Below the pieces are notes generated by a model. The model worked only from the letters and a program-made list of their open reading frames with translations, was not told where the DNA came from and made no database searches. A DNA stretch of 33,857 bases. It comes from Elusimicrobiota bacterium (lineage in GTDB: Bacteria > Elusimicrobiota > Elusimicrobia > Elusimicrobiales > UBA9959). Both the position numbers and the translations under genes were made by a program. Positions 15,238 to 22,889 of this stretch are shown piece after piece (the first letter of the stretch is position 1; each line of letters begins with the position of its first letter). The stretch is from contig JAJUJA010000010.1 in the NCBI GenBank assembly GCA_029267355.1, positions 1 to 33,857 of the forward strand, written 5' to 3'.

Positions 15238-15816
15238 ATGATAAGAATAATAGCCGGTTCAAGAAGAAGCAGGAGAATATACTCTCTGCCCATGTCGCAT
15301 CATGTCAAGCCGATCTCTGCCAGAATGCGAAAGTCTGTCTTTGATATAATAAGGCCGCATATCACAGGAGCCATATTTTTGGACCTTTATGCCGGAGTCG
15401 GAGTAGTGGGGCTTGAGGCCTTATCAAGAGGGGCGCAAAAGGCGGTTTTTGTCGACAGAGATCCGAAATGCCTTAAGATGATACAGAAAAATGTTGATAA
15501 TCTTGGCTTTTCCGAATCCGCCAAGGTATTAAAGGGCGATATACTCAAAGGCCTTATCTGGCTTAAATATCACAGCCCAGAAGGATATGATATAGTTTAT
15601 ATGGGCCCTCCATACAGGGATCAGGAGAATAATCCTCTATTTTATTCTTCTAAAACTCTTGAACTTATAGCTTCAGAGCAGATACTTTCCGAATACGGCT
15701 TTGTAATAATACAGCATCATAAAAAAGAGCCGCTGTCCGTGCCGGCAGGTTTTGAGCTTTACCGCAGCGAGAAATACGGCGATACCGTAGTGGATTTTAT
15801 AAGGCCTGTTAAATGA
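15238..15816 (+). CDS. rsmD: 16S rRNA (guanine966-N2)-methyltransferase RsmD-like
   Basis: 192 aa, the usual size. The start MIRIIAGSRRSRRIYSLP and RPTS-like region KPISARMRKSVFDII are family hallmarks. The SAM pocket is FLDLYAGVGVVGLEALSRGA with the acidic turn FVDRD. The catalytic (D/N)PPY motif reads GPPY (residues 123-126), so the polar first residue is lost. E. coli RsmD methylates G966 of 16S rRNA; whether this protein does so with Gly123 is uncertain. No SD is visible; a TATAAA/TAAAAT lies about 24 nt before ATG. It overlaps the next gene by ATGA. Confidence 0.88.
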   Translation: MIRIIAGSRRSRRIYSLPMSHHVKPISARMRKSVFDIIRPHITGAIFLDLYAGVGVVGLEALSRGAQKAVFVDRDPKCLKMIQKNVDNLGFSESAKVLKGDILKGLIWLKYHSPEGYDIVYMGPPYRDQENNPLFYSSKTLELIASEQILSEYGFVIIQHHKKEPLSVPAGFELYRSEKYGDTVVDFIRPVK

Positions 15817-16535
15817 GCCTTTTTGAGATAAATTATTCCAAGATAAACGCCTGGCTTTTTTGTCCCTATCTTTATCAGTTTTCCTACATAGAAAAGAAGT
15901 ATCCCCCAAGGACCCCTCCCTCATCTCTGGGAACAAGTTTGCACAGAGCTCTCAGGAGATACGGAGAAAATAAAACAGATTTGGAAGGACTTTTGATAGC
16001 CTACGAAGAATCGTGGGAAAATTCCGGTTATGACACCCCTCAGCTTATGATGGAGTATTACAGAAAAGGAGCCAGAATGCTTGAAGATTTCTGGCTTGCG
16101 GAAAGAGACAATGACAGCCGCATATTGGCGGCTGAAAAGGATTTTGAGTTTATTCTCGGTGATTTTGCCGTAAGAGGCACGATAGACAGGGTGGACAAAC
16201 GCAAAGACGGGACGATAGAGCTCATAGAGTACAAAACAGGCGAGAGCGAAAAATATTCCGAGGAGATCAAAAAAAGCCTTCAGCTTGACATTTACGCCCT
16301 GGCGCTTAAGAGAGCTATGAATTTGGAAGTTTCTGCTGCAAGCTTCTGGCTTCTGGCTTCGGGCAGGAAAATAGAAATAAAATATGATCCTTTGAGATTT
16401 TCTGAAACTGAGAAATTTTTATTGAAGGTCGGCGGGGAAATAAAGGCTCAGGAATATTCCAGAAAAGGCGACTGCAATCTGTGTCAGATATCCGGACTTT
16501 GCAAGTTCAGCGAGATAAAAAAAGAAAAAAACTGA
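15813..16535 (+). CDS. RecB/Cas4-like PD-(D/E)XK nuclease with a four-cysteine cluster
   Basis: 240 aa. PD-(D/E)XK residues follow the RecB-family order: His44 in LGTSLHRAL, Asp125 in RGTIDRVD, Glu139 and Lys141 in IEYKTG, then a QLDIYALAL motif (motif QxxxY). Cys17 (LFCPYLYQF) and the C-terminal CNLCQISGLC (Cys221, 224, 230) match the four-Cys 4Fe-4S arrangement of Cas4 and AddB. It is therefore likely an Fe-S exonuclease domain acting on DNA ends. It is not next to any CRISPR array, cas gene or helicase; it is translationally coupled (ATGA) to rsmD. Function in repair is inference. Confidence 0.88.
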   Translation: MSLFEINYSKINAWLFCPYLYQFSYIEKKYPPRTPPSSLGTSLHRALRRYGENKTDLEGLLIAYEESWENSGYDTPQLMMEYYRKGARMLEDFWLAERDNDSRILAAEKDFEFILGDFAVRGTIDRVDKRKDGTIELIEYKTGESEKYSEEIKKSLQLDIYALALKRAMNLEVSAASFWLLASGRKIEIKYDPLRFSETEKFLLKVGGEIKAQEYSRKGDCNLCQISGLCKFSEIKKEKN

Positions 16536-16554
16536 ATCTTTCGCCGGCGGATTT

Positions 16555-17595
16555 TCAATTCTGAGCTTCTTTGCTTTTTATGTGTTCCCTGTAAATCTGA
16601 AGGAATGTTGCAACCATGGAGACCAGAATCGGTCCGACGAAAAGCCCCATAGGTCCATATATCCTCAAGCCGCCAAAAAGCCCCAGAAATAAGAGAAAAA
16701 AAGGCAGCTTGACTTCCCTGCCTATAAGCAGCGGTCTTAGAAAATTGTCCAAAAGACCGACAACGAGAAAACCCCAGGCGGCCACGAATATCCCTGCGGC
16801 ATGGCCTTTGAAAAAAAACATTATAGCTGCAAGAGGCGCCCATACTACGGAAGTTCCTATGAACGGAATCAAAGCGCCGAATGAGGTTAATGTACCAAGA
16901 AGTATGGGAGAAGGGGCGCCGGCGAGATAATATCCAACTCCGGCAACAAAGCCCTGAGCCGCCGCAGTAAGCAGAAGCCCTTTTGTTATGGCTATTATCG
17001 TAAGGTAAAATTGATTGAGTATCCTGTAAATGTGGGTATTATCCATGGGTATTATTTCAACGCCCCATTTAAGAAACCTGTCCCCTTCTCTAAACAGGAA
17101 AAAAAGCGTAAAAATCATTACAAAAAAATCAACCAGGAAGAAAAATATATTTTTCAAAACTTTTGCTCCGGATTTTATGATCCTGTCCTGTATCTGCTCC
17201 ACATTCTTCAGGGCTATTTCCTTCAGATCCAGAGACTCATTTTTTATAAAACTCGGGAGCTGTATTGTGAGGTTAAGCGAAGAGCCGTCATTGAGATAGG
17301 CAAGTGTTCTGGGATAGATTTGCCGGCTTTCCTTGAAAAGAAGCCAGCCGAATACTATCAGCGGAAGCACCACTGTAAGTATTACCGATGCGGTTGAAAG
17401 AACAGCTGAGAGATTTATATTTCCTGACTTTTCTCTGAAAGCAAGATTAATCGGATAGTAAAGGACCGAAAGCACCACAGCGACAAATATCGGCGAAAGG
17501 AAAGGTGATATTATCTTTATAAGATGATAAAGCAATACGCAGAGTATGCCGATAAAAAAGATGTTGAAAAGATGCCTTTTTTCAAGCTTCAGCAT
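16555..17595 (-). CDS. AI-2E family (PerM-type) membrane transporter
   Basis: 346 aa from MLKLEKRHLFN. About seven or eight hydrophobic segments with the family layout: two N-terminal segments (FIGILCVLLYHLIKIISPFLSPI, then a third near 60), a long periplasmic or cytosolic helical region (about 85-135), and a C-terminal core of GVGYYLAGAPSPILLGTLTSFGALIPFIGTSVVWAPLAA and GFLVVGLLDNFLRPLLIGREVKLPFFLLFLGLFGG. Members export AI-2 or act as Na+/H+ antiporters or other exporters; the substrate here is unknown. The ATG at 17595 has TATACT 6 nt upstream; a longer frame of 5 codons exists. It is divergent from the histidine kinase with 45 bp between start codons. Confidence 0.92.
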   Translation of the reverse strand: MLKLEKRHLFNIFFIGILCVLLYHLIKIISPFLSPIFVAVVLSVLYYPINLAFREKSGNINLSAVLSTASVILTVVLPLIVFGWLLFKESRQIYPRTLAYLNDGSSLNLTIQLPSFIKNESLDLKEIALKNVEQIQDRIIKSGAKVLKNIFFFLVDFFVMIFTLFFLFREGDRFLKWGVEIIPMDNTHIYRILNQFYLTIIAITKGLLLTAAAQGFVAGVGYYLAGAPSPILLGTLTSFGALIPFIGTSVVWAPLAAIMFFFKGHAAGIFVAAWGFLVVGLLDNFLRPLLIGREVKLPFFLLFLGLFGGLRIYGPMGLFVGPILVSMVATFLQIYREHIKSKEAQN

Positions 17596-17601
17596 TCCAA
17601 T

Positions 17602-17607
17602 AGTATA
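17602..17607 (-). promoter_or_regulatory. -10 box of the AI-2E family gene, leaderless arrangement
   Basis: Minus-strand TATACT, then ATTGGA and ATG; no SD. It supports the start at 17595. Confidence 0.5.
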
Positions 17608-17628
17608 CAAATTTTAACGAAAATGTTT

Positions 17629-17634
17629 TAAAAT
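17629..17634 (+). promoter_or_regulatory. -10 box of the histidine kinase, leaderless arrangement
   Basis: TAAAAT, then TAAGGT and ATG at 17641. The AAGG is too close to the start to be a normal SD. It is 22 bp from the opposing -10 box of the AI-2E gene. Confidence 0.45.
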
Positions 17635-17640
17635 TAAGGT

Positions 17641-18909
17641 ATGCCGAAGTTTAAGAATTTTTTTGCTGAGGCGTTAAGGCCCAGGACAATGCCGAACTTT
17701 TCAAGAGGGCGCTATGAAATAGCCCTTTCCATTTTTTCCATTTTCAGTTTCTTTTTCCTTAAAGATTTTCACGGCCAAACCTACTACAGTCTGCTTGTTT
17801 CAATGGCGGCTTTTTTATTCCTGAATCTTGTCTTTAATTTTCTTCTCAAAGAAAAAAGCGAAGTGGATATAAGGTTTTATTTTTTGACAAATGCCGTGAA
17901 TTGTCTGGCAATTTCCTTTGTAATGAACTACTCGGGGGGAAAAGATTCATATCTGTGGTTTTTGCATTTATTGCCGGTTATGGCTATGGCATTGTCCGGC
18001 GAGTTTTTTTATTCCTATATCCTGCTTTTCATTTCTTTCGGCTGCATATCCCTCTTTTATATATTTGATTTTTCCGGAGATTTTAGAGACTATTTTTCGC
18101 TTTTACTTAAAGGGTCGGTTCTGGCCGCTTCATGCGCTTTTATAAGACACTCGGCCGCGGCCAGAAAAGCTCTGGAGGCGGAGCTTGCCTTCAAGAGAAA
18201 ACAGGCGGAAATGCTTCTGGCCGAGGCATCCAGAGTTTCCAGCAAAAAAGAACAGCCTAATCTTGAAGCCGAAAAAAGCGATTTCACCGCGGTCGCAATT
18301 CATGACTTGAAGAATTTAATAAGCGTAATCTACATAATTTCGCAGGTAATAAACAAAGACGAGAATTTTAATAAAAAAGAGGCTGAAAGACTTCTGTCCG
18401 CCGCCTCTTATGCGGCCAAGCTTTCCAAATACGCTCTTTCCGCCAAGAAGGAGTATTCTTTTTCTCCGCAAAAAATTGATTTGGGGGATTTTATTTCAGA
18501 GACCTGCCGTCTTATGGAGTATAAATTCAGCTCAAAGAAGATAAAACTGGATAACAATGTTGAAAACGGTAAATTTTTTATAAATGCCGATAGGCTCAGT
18601 CTTCAGAGAAGTCTGGCCAATATCCTTTTAAATTCTTTCCTTGTTTTGCCTGAGGGCGGGGAAGTAAGTATAAGGGCCGGCGCAGCAAATGGAAAAGTGA
18701 AGTTTGAAATTTGCGATAATGGTCCGGGGTTTCCTCCTCAAATACTTGACGGCATAAAGCCCTATAATACAGGCAGAATAAAGGAAGGGGGAACAGGTCT
18801 CGGCCTTTATTCGGTTTTGAAAGAAGTCGCCAAAAACGGCGGAGAGTTCAGGATATACAACGGCGCTGAAGGCGGAGCCTGCTGCGAATTGACTTTTCCT
18901 GCCGCTTAA
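17641..18909 (+). CDS. membrane-bound orphan sensor histidine kinase
   Basis: 422 aa. Residues about 25-170 hold five or six hydrophobic segments with almost no periplasmic domain, as in intramembrane-type sensors. A coiled linker (RKALEAELAFKRKQAEMLLAEASRV) leads to the dimerisation/phosphoacceptor helix VAIHDLKNLISVI with His221. The ATPase domain has an N-box-type helix (SLQRSLANILLNSF), the G1 box CDNGPGFPP and G2 box GGTGLGLYSVLKEV. No receiver is attached and no response regulator is adjacent. The REC-MBL protein encoded 2.5 kb away is the only receiver in the window. The gene overlaps uppP convergently by 4 nt. Confidence 0.92.
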   Translation: MPKFKNFFAEALRPRTMPNFSRGRYEIALSIFSIFSFFFLKDFHGQTYYSLLVSMAAFLFLNLVFNFLLKEKSEVDIRFYFLTNAVNCLAISFVMNYSGGKDSYLWFLHLLPVMAMALSGEFFYSYILLFISFGCISLFYIFDFSGDFRDYFSLLLKGSVLAASCAFIRHSAAARKALEAELAFKRKQAEMLLAEASRVSSKKEQPNLEAEKSDFTAVAIHDLKNLISVIYIISQVINKDENFNKKEAERLLSAASYAAKLSKYALSAKKEYSFSPQKIDLGDFISETCRLMEYKFSSKKIKLDNNVENGKFFINADRLSLQRSLANILLNSFLVLPEGGEVSIRAGAANGKVKFEICDNGPGFPPQILDGIKPYNTGRIKEGGTGLGLYSVLKEVAKNGGEFRIYNGAEGGACCELTFPAA

Positions 18910-19688
18910 AAGAAAAAATATTTTATTAAGACTAAACTTCCCAGAATGACTCTGTAGTATATGAATATGTTTAGATTTTTGTTCTTCAGGTGATTGAGCA
19001 GAAATTTTATTGATAAAAGTCCGGCTGCCAGTGACGAGGCAAAAGCAATGGCGAGATTCAAGTTTAAATCCGCAAAATTAAGTTTTCTTATCTCCAGGAT
19101 TCCGGCCCCGAGTATTATCGGAGCAGACATAAGAAAAGAAATTCTTGCTGCATCGTATTTTTTATACCCAATGAAAAGGGCTGCCGATATGGTCATGCCT
19201 GACCTTGAGGCGCCTGGTATTATGGCTATGGCCTGAAACAATCCTATTATCAGAGCGTCTTTTATTGAAAAATTTTTTTCTTCCTTTTCTAGGGAAGTTC
19301 TTTTATTTGCGGCGTACAGTACGAACGAAAATAAAATCAATGCCGCCGCTACAACATGGGGGGAGCGGAATGAGGTTTCGGCCTGCTTTTCAAATAAAAC
19401 TCCGATCAATGCTGCCGGCGCAGTAGCAGCGGCCAGCAGCCAGAGTTTTTTCCCTTCAGGCTTTGAGCGGTTCACGATCGCATCCTTCGTAATTGCGGCC
19501 CAGTCGCGCCAGAAATAAATGACTATTGCGAAAAGTGTGCCTATGTGAAGCATTACATCAAAAGCCAGTCCCTGATAATCTTTGCCGATAATGTAGGGAA
19601 ATAATGTCAAATGGGCCGAGCTTGAAATAGGCAGAAATTCTCCTATTCCCTGCAGCAAACCAAGAAAAAAAGCTTCCATTGTACTCAT
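18906..19688 (-). CDS. uppP: undecaprenyl-diphosphatase
   Basis: 260 aa from MSTMEAFFLGLLQGIGEF. It dephosphorylates undecaprenyl pyrophosphate to recycle the lipid carrier for peptidoglycan and surface glycans. The family's two motifs are present: GIGEFLPISSSAHL (residues about 14-27) and the PGASRSG motif in PGASRSGMTISAALFIG. About eight membrane segments are visible. A longer open frame exists, but ATG 19688 overlaps the spoIID stop as ATGA with an AAGGAG SD, so this start is well supported. Last gene of the ferritin-like-sixA-spoIID-uppP unit. Confidence 0.95.
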   Translation of the reverse strand: MSTMEAFFLGLLQGIGEFLPISSSAHLTLFPYIIGKDYQGLAFDVMLHIGTLFAIVIYFWRDWAAITKDAIVNRSKPEGKKLWLLAAATAPAALIGVLFEKQAETSFRSPHVVAAALILFSFVLYAANKRTSLEKEEKNFSIKDALIIGLFQAIAIIPGASRSGMTISAALFIGYKKYDAARISFLMSAPIILGAGILEIRKLNFADLNLNLAIAFASSLAAGLLSIKFLLNHLKNKNLNIFIYYRVILGSLVLIKYFFF

Positions 19689-20818
19689 AATTGTCTCCTT
19701 ACAAGCTTCAAATCCCCGTAATAATGCTGAAGTATTTGAGTATAGTCGTAGCCGAGTTCGGCCATGCCGTCTGCGCCATGCTGGCATAATCCGACGCCAT
19801 GCCCGTGCCCCTTGCCGTAAAAAACTATATAGGCGCCTTCAAAATATATGTCAAACATTGTGCTTCTTACGGCTTCCCAGCCGAAATATCTGCCGGCTAA
19901 ATGATAAAAATCGCTGGCTGATATATTTTTTGAGTATTTACCTGAAATGAATGAGATGTTTTTTGCTCTGCCGCCTGTTGTCCTGGCGTTTATTTTGACT
20001 GAAGTCAGAGGGAGCTTGGCTTTAAAAATTTTGGCGGCGGCAAATTTTTCAAATTTTGAGAGATTTATCCTGGTTCTCCATAAAAATCCTGGAGCTTTAT
20101 AACAGTAAGGCCTTATGGGCGGGCCGTCTTTCACAGATTTCAAATAAGGCTTTTTTTCGTAGGGCCATATCTCAGAGGCGGCGTCGGTAGTACCTCCGCA
20201 TATTGAGTGATAAAATGTCCATGCCGCTCTTCCCCTGTATTCGAGGATTTCTCCTCTGGTTTCCTTTACCGCCTGGGCCGCCTTTTCTTTTATGTTATCA
20301 TAGCCGTTGTAAAGCTGACAATGGGTGCTGTCGCATAGATTGAAACCGTCCCTTTTATGCCTTTCAACGTTGGCCAGAGTATAAGTCCTTGCCACAACCG
20401 CCTGAGCCTTGTAGGCCTGATAATTTTTTAAATCGTAAACCTCTGCCGAGACCACGCTTTCCAGATACTTTTCCAAATCGCAGATATTGATGATCTTAAG
20501 GCCTTTTGCCGAGGGCTCAAAGGAGAGCTTTCCGTAATATTTCCTCTTGTTTCTTAAGTAGGAAAGTTCAATTGGACCCGGGGATTCTACGAGAATTTTT
20601 TTGGCTTTTTCGGTTTTACTTTCATAAACAGCTTCAAGCTGGGTTGCGGAGATTTTTATTGAAGCTTTTGAAAACTTGTTTTTGCCTGAAACGCATTTTT
20701 TTTCGCAGCTTATTTCAGCATTTTGTACGGGCCTGATGACAGAAACGCCTATCCTTATCTCACCGGCGTGAAGAGAAGAAAAGATACTCAATGCCGCAAC
20801 GGCAAAGAAAAAAATCAA
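19685..20818 (-). CDS. spoIID: SpoIID/LytB domain protein (peptidoglycan lytic transglycosylase)
   Basis: 377 aa. It starts with a signal peptide (IFFFAVAALSIFSSLHAGE). The SpoIID domain follows: FEPSAKGLKIINICDLEKYLESVVSAEVYDL, with the catalytic-type Glu in the SAEV motif, and AYKAQAVVARTYTLA, CDSTHCQLYNGY, WTFYHSICGGTTDAASEIW. The C-terminal part GKGHGHGVGLCQHGADGMAELGYDYTQILQHYY is the conserved closing motif. SpoIID cleaves glycan strands lacking stem peptides, which fits an amidase elsewhere in the window. The start codon is TTG, overlapping the sixA stop as TTGA. Confidence 0.95.
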   Translation of the reverse strand: MIFFFAVAALSIFSSLHAGEIRIGVSVIRPVQNAEISCEKKCVSGKNKFSKASIKISATQLEAVYESKTEKAKKILVESPGPIELSYLRNKRKYYGKLSFEPSAKGLKIINICDLEKYLESVVSAEVYDLKNYQAYKAQAVVARTYTLANVERHKRDGFNLCDSTHCQLYNGYDNIKEKAAQAVKETRGEILEYRGRAAWTFYHSICGGTTDAASEIWPYEKKPYLKSVKDGPPIRPYCYKAPGFLWRTRINLSKFEKFAAAKIFKAKLPLTSVKINARTTGGRAKNISFISGKYSKNISASDFYHLAGRYFGWEAVRSTMFDIYFEGAYIVFYGKGHGHGVGLCQHGADGMAELGYDYTQILQHYYGDLKLVRRQL

Positions 20819-21285
20819 TGTTCGCCCCCGAAACCTGCGGCAATCAGTTTGCCGTCATAGTTTTCCTTTCCAGGAAAATCGATCAATGCAAAGCCCGAAG
20901 TGGGAAAACTTAAGTTGTCTGCATTGGAACAGAACGAGGCCATAAGGCCTATCAGCGGCTGATGCCCGACTACCAGCGCGTCATTGCCTTTGGAGATAGA
21001 AAAGATTGCATTGAGGGTTTTGTCGGCATCCGTTTCTATAAGAGAATCCAGTGTTTCAATTCGCGGACAATTCAAGTGTTTGGCCGCTATGGCTGAAGTT
21101 TCCAAAGCCCTTTTGTATGGGCTTGACAGTATTAAAGACGGAGTGAAACCGAGTTCTTTCAACTTTAAAACCGAGTTTTCCGTCTCCTTGCGGCCTTCTT
21201 TTGAAAGAGGCCTTTGGGAATCAGATGAGACTCCGGCTGTAAAAACGTCCAGAGCATGACCATGCCTTAAGAATGCTATTTTCAT
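20815..21285 (-). CDS. sixA: SixA-like phosphohistidine phosphatase
   Basis: 156 aa, a minimal histidine-phosphatase fold. The catalytic start is MKIAFLRHGHALDVF (RHG-type, where SixA usually has RHGEA or RHAEA). SDSQRPLSKEGRKETENS, ILSSPYKRALETS and VVGHQPLIGLMASF with the second catalytic His follow. The C-terminus FPTSGFALIDF matches SixA. E. coli SixA acts on phosphohistidine of PTS proteins; the target here is unknown, though the CNNM-EIIA fusion carries a histidine domain. ATG overlaps the ferritin-like stop as ATGA. A longer frame starts inside that gene and is not preferred. Confidence 0.9.
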   Translation of the reverse strand: MKIAFLRHGHALDVFTAGVSSDSQRPLSKEGRKETENSVLKLKELGFTPSLILSSPYKRALETSAIAAKHLNCPRIETLDSLIETDADKTLNAIFSISKGNDALVVGHQPLIGLMASFCSNADNLSFPTSGFALIDFPGKENYDGKLIAAGFGGEH

Positions 21286-21692
21286 TTTGAACCGCCGGTA
21301 AGATGAAGGTATTTTCTTATCACGGACAGATGTCTGCTTTCCTGTTCGGCTATCGCCAGAAGAATCCTTTTTTTCAGCATATTTTCGCATTTTGAGGCAG
21401 CTTCTTTGTAAAGTCCTACGCTTTCCTCTTCTCTTTTTGCGTGTACAGCCAGAGTTTTTCTCAAGGAAGAATAGGTTTTCACAGCTCTTATATTGAATTT
21501 TATGTTTTTGCCTGAAATTTCAGACAGCGCTTTCAGATGCATTTCTTCTTCAAGAGCCAGTTTATCAAAGATAGCAGAGATCCTTTTTCCAGAAACTATC
21601 TTCTTTGCAAAATCCGCGCTTTCTTTCCTGTAAAGGGATATGTCAGCTATTTCTTCATTGGCCAGATGCTGAATATATGGTATTTCAAGCAT
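21282..21692 (-). CDS. ferritin-like four-helix protein (rubrerythrin-type)
   Basis: 136 aa, all-helical. Two half-repeats each carry an E plus ExxH-type metal motif: HLANEEIADISLY and LALEEEMHLKAL; then HAKREEESVGLYKEA and AEQESRHLSVI. This is the diiron pattern of rubrerythrin/ferritin-like proteins. No C-terminal rubredoxin Cys pairs are present. A role in iron or peroxide handling is inference. It is the first gene of a four-gene coupled unit. TAAAAT lies 6 nt before ATG and there is no SD. Confidence 0.85.
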   Translation of the reverse strand: MLEIPYIQHLANEEIADISLYRKESADFAKKIVSGKRISAIFDKLALEEEMHLKALSEISGKNIKFNIRAVKTYSSLRKTLAVHAKREEESVGLYKEAASKCENMLKKRILLAIAEQESRHLSVIRKYLHLTGGSK

Positions 21693-21698
21693 AGGGAA

Positions 21699-21704
21699 AT
21701 TTTA
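21699..21704 (-). promoter_or_regulatory. -10 box of the ferritin-like operon, leaderless arrangement
   Basis: Minus-strand TAAAAT, then TTCCCT and ATG. No SD. It drives the ferritin-like, sixA, spoIID and uppP unit. Confidence 0.5.
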
Positions 21705-21842
21705 GCATAATAGACGGTTTTTTTTAAAAAAAGGGTATAAGTTTTTCTAATACTTGCGGCAATTAGTTTTTTTAATTACAGCAGCGGCTTCATTTTATAT
21801 AGAATTCTTATCATAAACGGTTGTTTTGAACGGAGGTTTAAA
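21705..21842 (+). promoter_or_regulatory. hydrogenase operon upstream region
   Basis: AT-rich gap before the GTG start of the beta subunit. A TATATAGAAT stretch near 21797-21806 is a candidate -10 but no convincing -35 was found. A short inverted repeat (AATTA, seven bases, TAATT) lies near 21769-21785. GGAGG lies 7 nt before the start codon. Confidence 0.35.
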
Positions 21843-22880
21843 GTGAAATACCATGTGCTTGAAAAAGAACAGCTGGACTGTTTCATAAAGAGCCTGGCCA
21901 AGAAAATGAAGGTGGTCGCTCCTGTTTCAAAAGGAAGCGGCAATTATGCCTTTCAGGAAGTAAAAAGCGCCCAGGACATAGCCGTAGATTATATACCTAC
22001 CATACTTCCTCCAAAGAAGTATTTTATGCCTGTCAGGGAAAAAATGCTGGATTTTGATTTGAGCGGAAAGGAGCCGAAGGAAACGGCCGGCCTTGACGCC
22101 TGCGAAATGGCCATTTTTGCGGTACACACCTGCGATTTGGCTGGTATACAGTGCCTGAACATAGTTTTCAATGAAAGGCCGAGAGATTACAATTACCTTC
22201 TCAGGAAGGAAAATCTTTTCATAATAGGGCTGGAGTGCAATAAATACTGCGATTCCTTTGCCAGCTGCGCGCTGGTCAATTCTCATCTGCCCAACGGCGG
22301 GTACGACCTCTTTTTCACCGATATAGGAAACAAATACCTGATAAACGTGAACACTCAGAAAGGAGAGGATTTTGTTGAAAGCATAGGACTGCCCAAAGCC
22401 GGAGCATCCGAGATGGCTGCGCTTGAAAAGGTCAGAGAATCAAAGAAAGCTTCCTTTAAAAACGAGGTTGATGTCGATGCCAAGAAAATCCCTGAGATGT
22501 TTGAAAAGGTATACAACAGCAAGCTCTGGGAAAAAGTAGGGGAAAAATGCGTTTCCTGCGGAAACTGCACGAATGTTTGTCCGACCTGCTATTGCTTTGA
22601 TATGGACGATTTCATCAACCTTGACCTCAAGACCGGCTCAAGGATAAGAAGCTGGGACTCCTGCCAGTTTGAGACATTCGCGACGGTTGCCGGCGGGGAG
22701 AACTTCAGGGAAGAGCGTTCCATGAGGCAAAGGCACAGAGTTTACAGGAAATTCAAATTCCCGGTGGACAAGTTCAACAGATTTTTCTGTACAGGCTGCG
22801 GCCGCTGTTCAAGAACCTGTATGGCCGGAATAAATCTCAAAGAGATTCTCAAGGAAGTGGCTGAAGAATCCAAATTCTAA
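21843..22880 (+). CDS. hydB: [NiFe] sulfhydrogenase beta subunit (two 4Fe-4S clusters)
   Basis: 345 aa, electron-transfer subunit of the group 3b complex. Two ferredoxin-type 4Fe-4S motifs are clear in the C-terminal half: CVSCGNCTNVCPTCYC and CTGCGRCSRTCMAG. The N-terminal part carries conserved Cys of the family (VHTCDLAGIQCLN; GLECNKYCDSFASCALV). GTG start at 21843, with GGAGG 7 nt upstream. It opens a four-gene operon with gaps of 9 and 15 nt and one overlap. Electrons pass between this subunit, the flavin subunit and the small subunit. Confidence 0.95.
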   Translation: MKYHVLEKEQLDCFIKSLAKKMKVVAPVSKGSGNYAFQEVKSAQDIAVDYIPTILPPKKYFMPVREKMLDFDLSGKEPKETAGLDACEMAIFAVHTCDLAGIQCLNIVFNERPRDYNYLLRKENLFIIGLECNKYCDSFASCALVNSHLPNGGYDLFFTDIGNKYLINVNTQKGEDFVESIGLPKAGASEMAALEKVRESKKASFKNEVDVDAKKIPEMFEKVYNSKLWEKVGEKCVSCGNCTNVCPTCYCFDMDDFINLDLKTGSRIRSWDSCQFETFATVAGGENFREERSMRQRHRVYRKFKFPVDKFNRFFCTGCGRCSRTCMAGINLKEILKEVAEESKF

Positions 22881-22889
22881 GGAGCTTTT

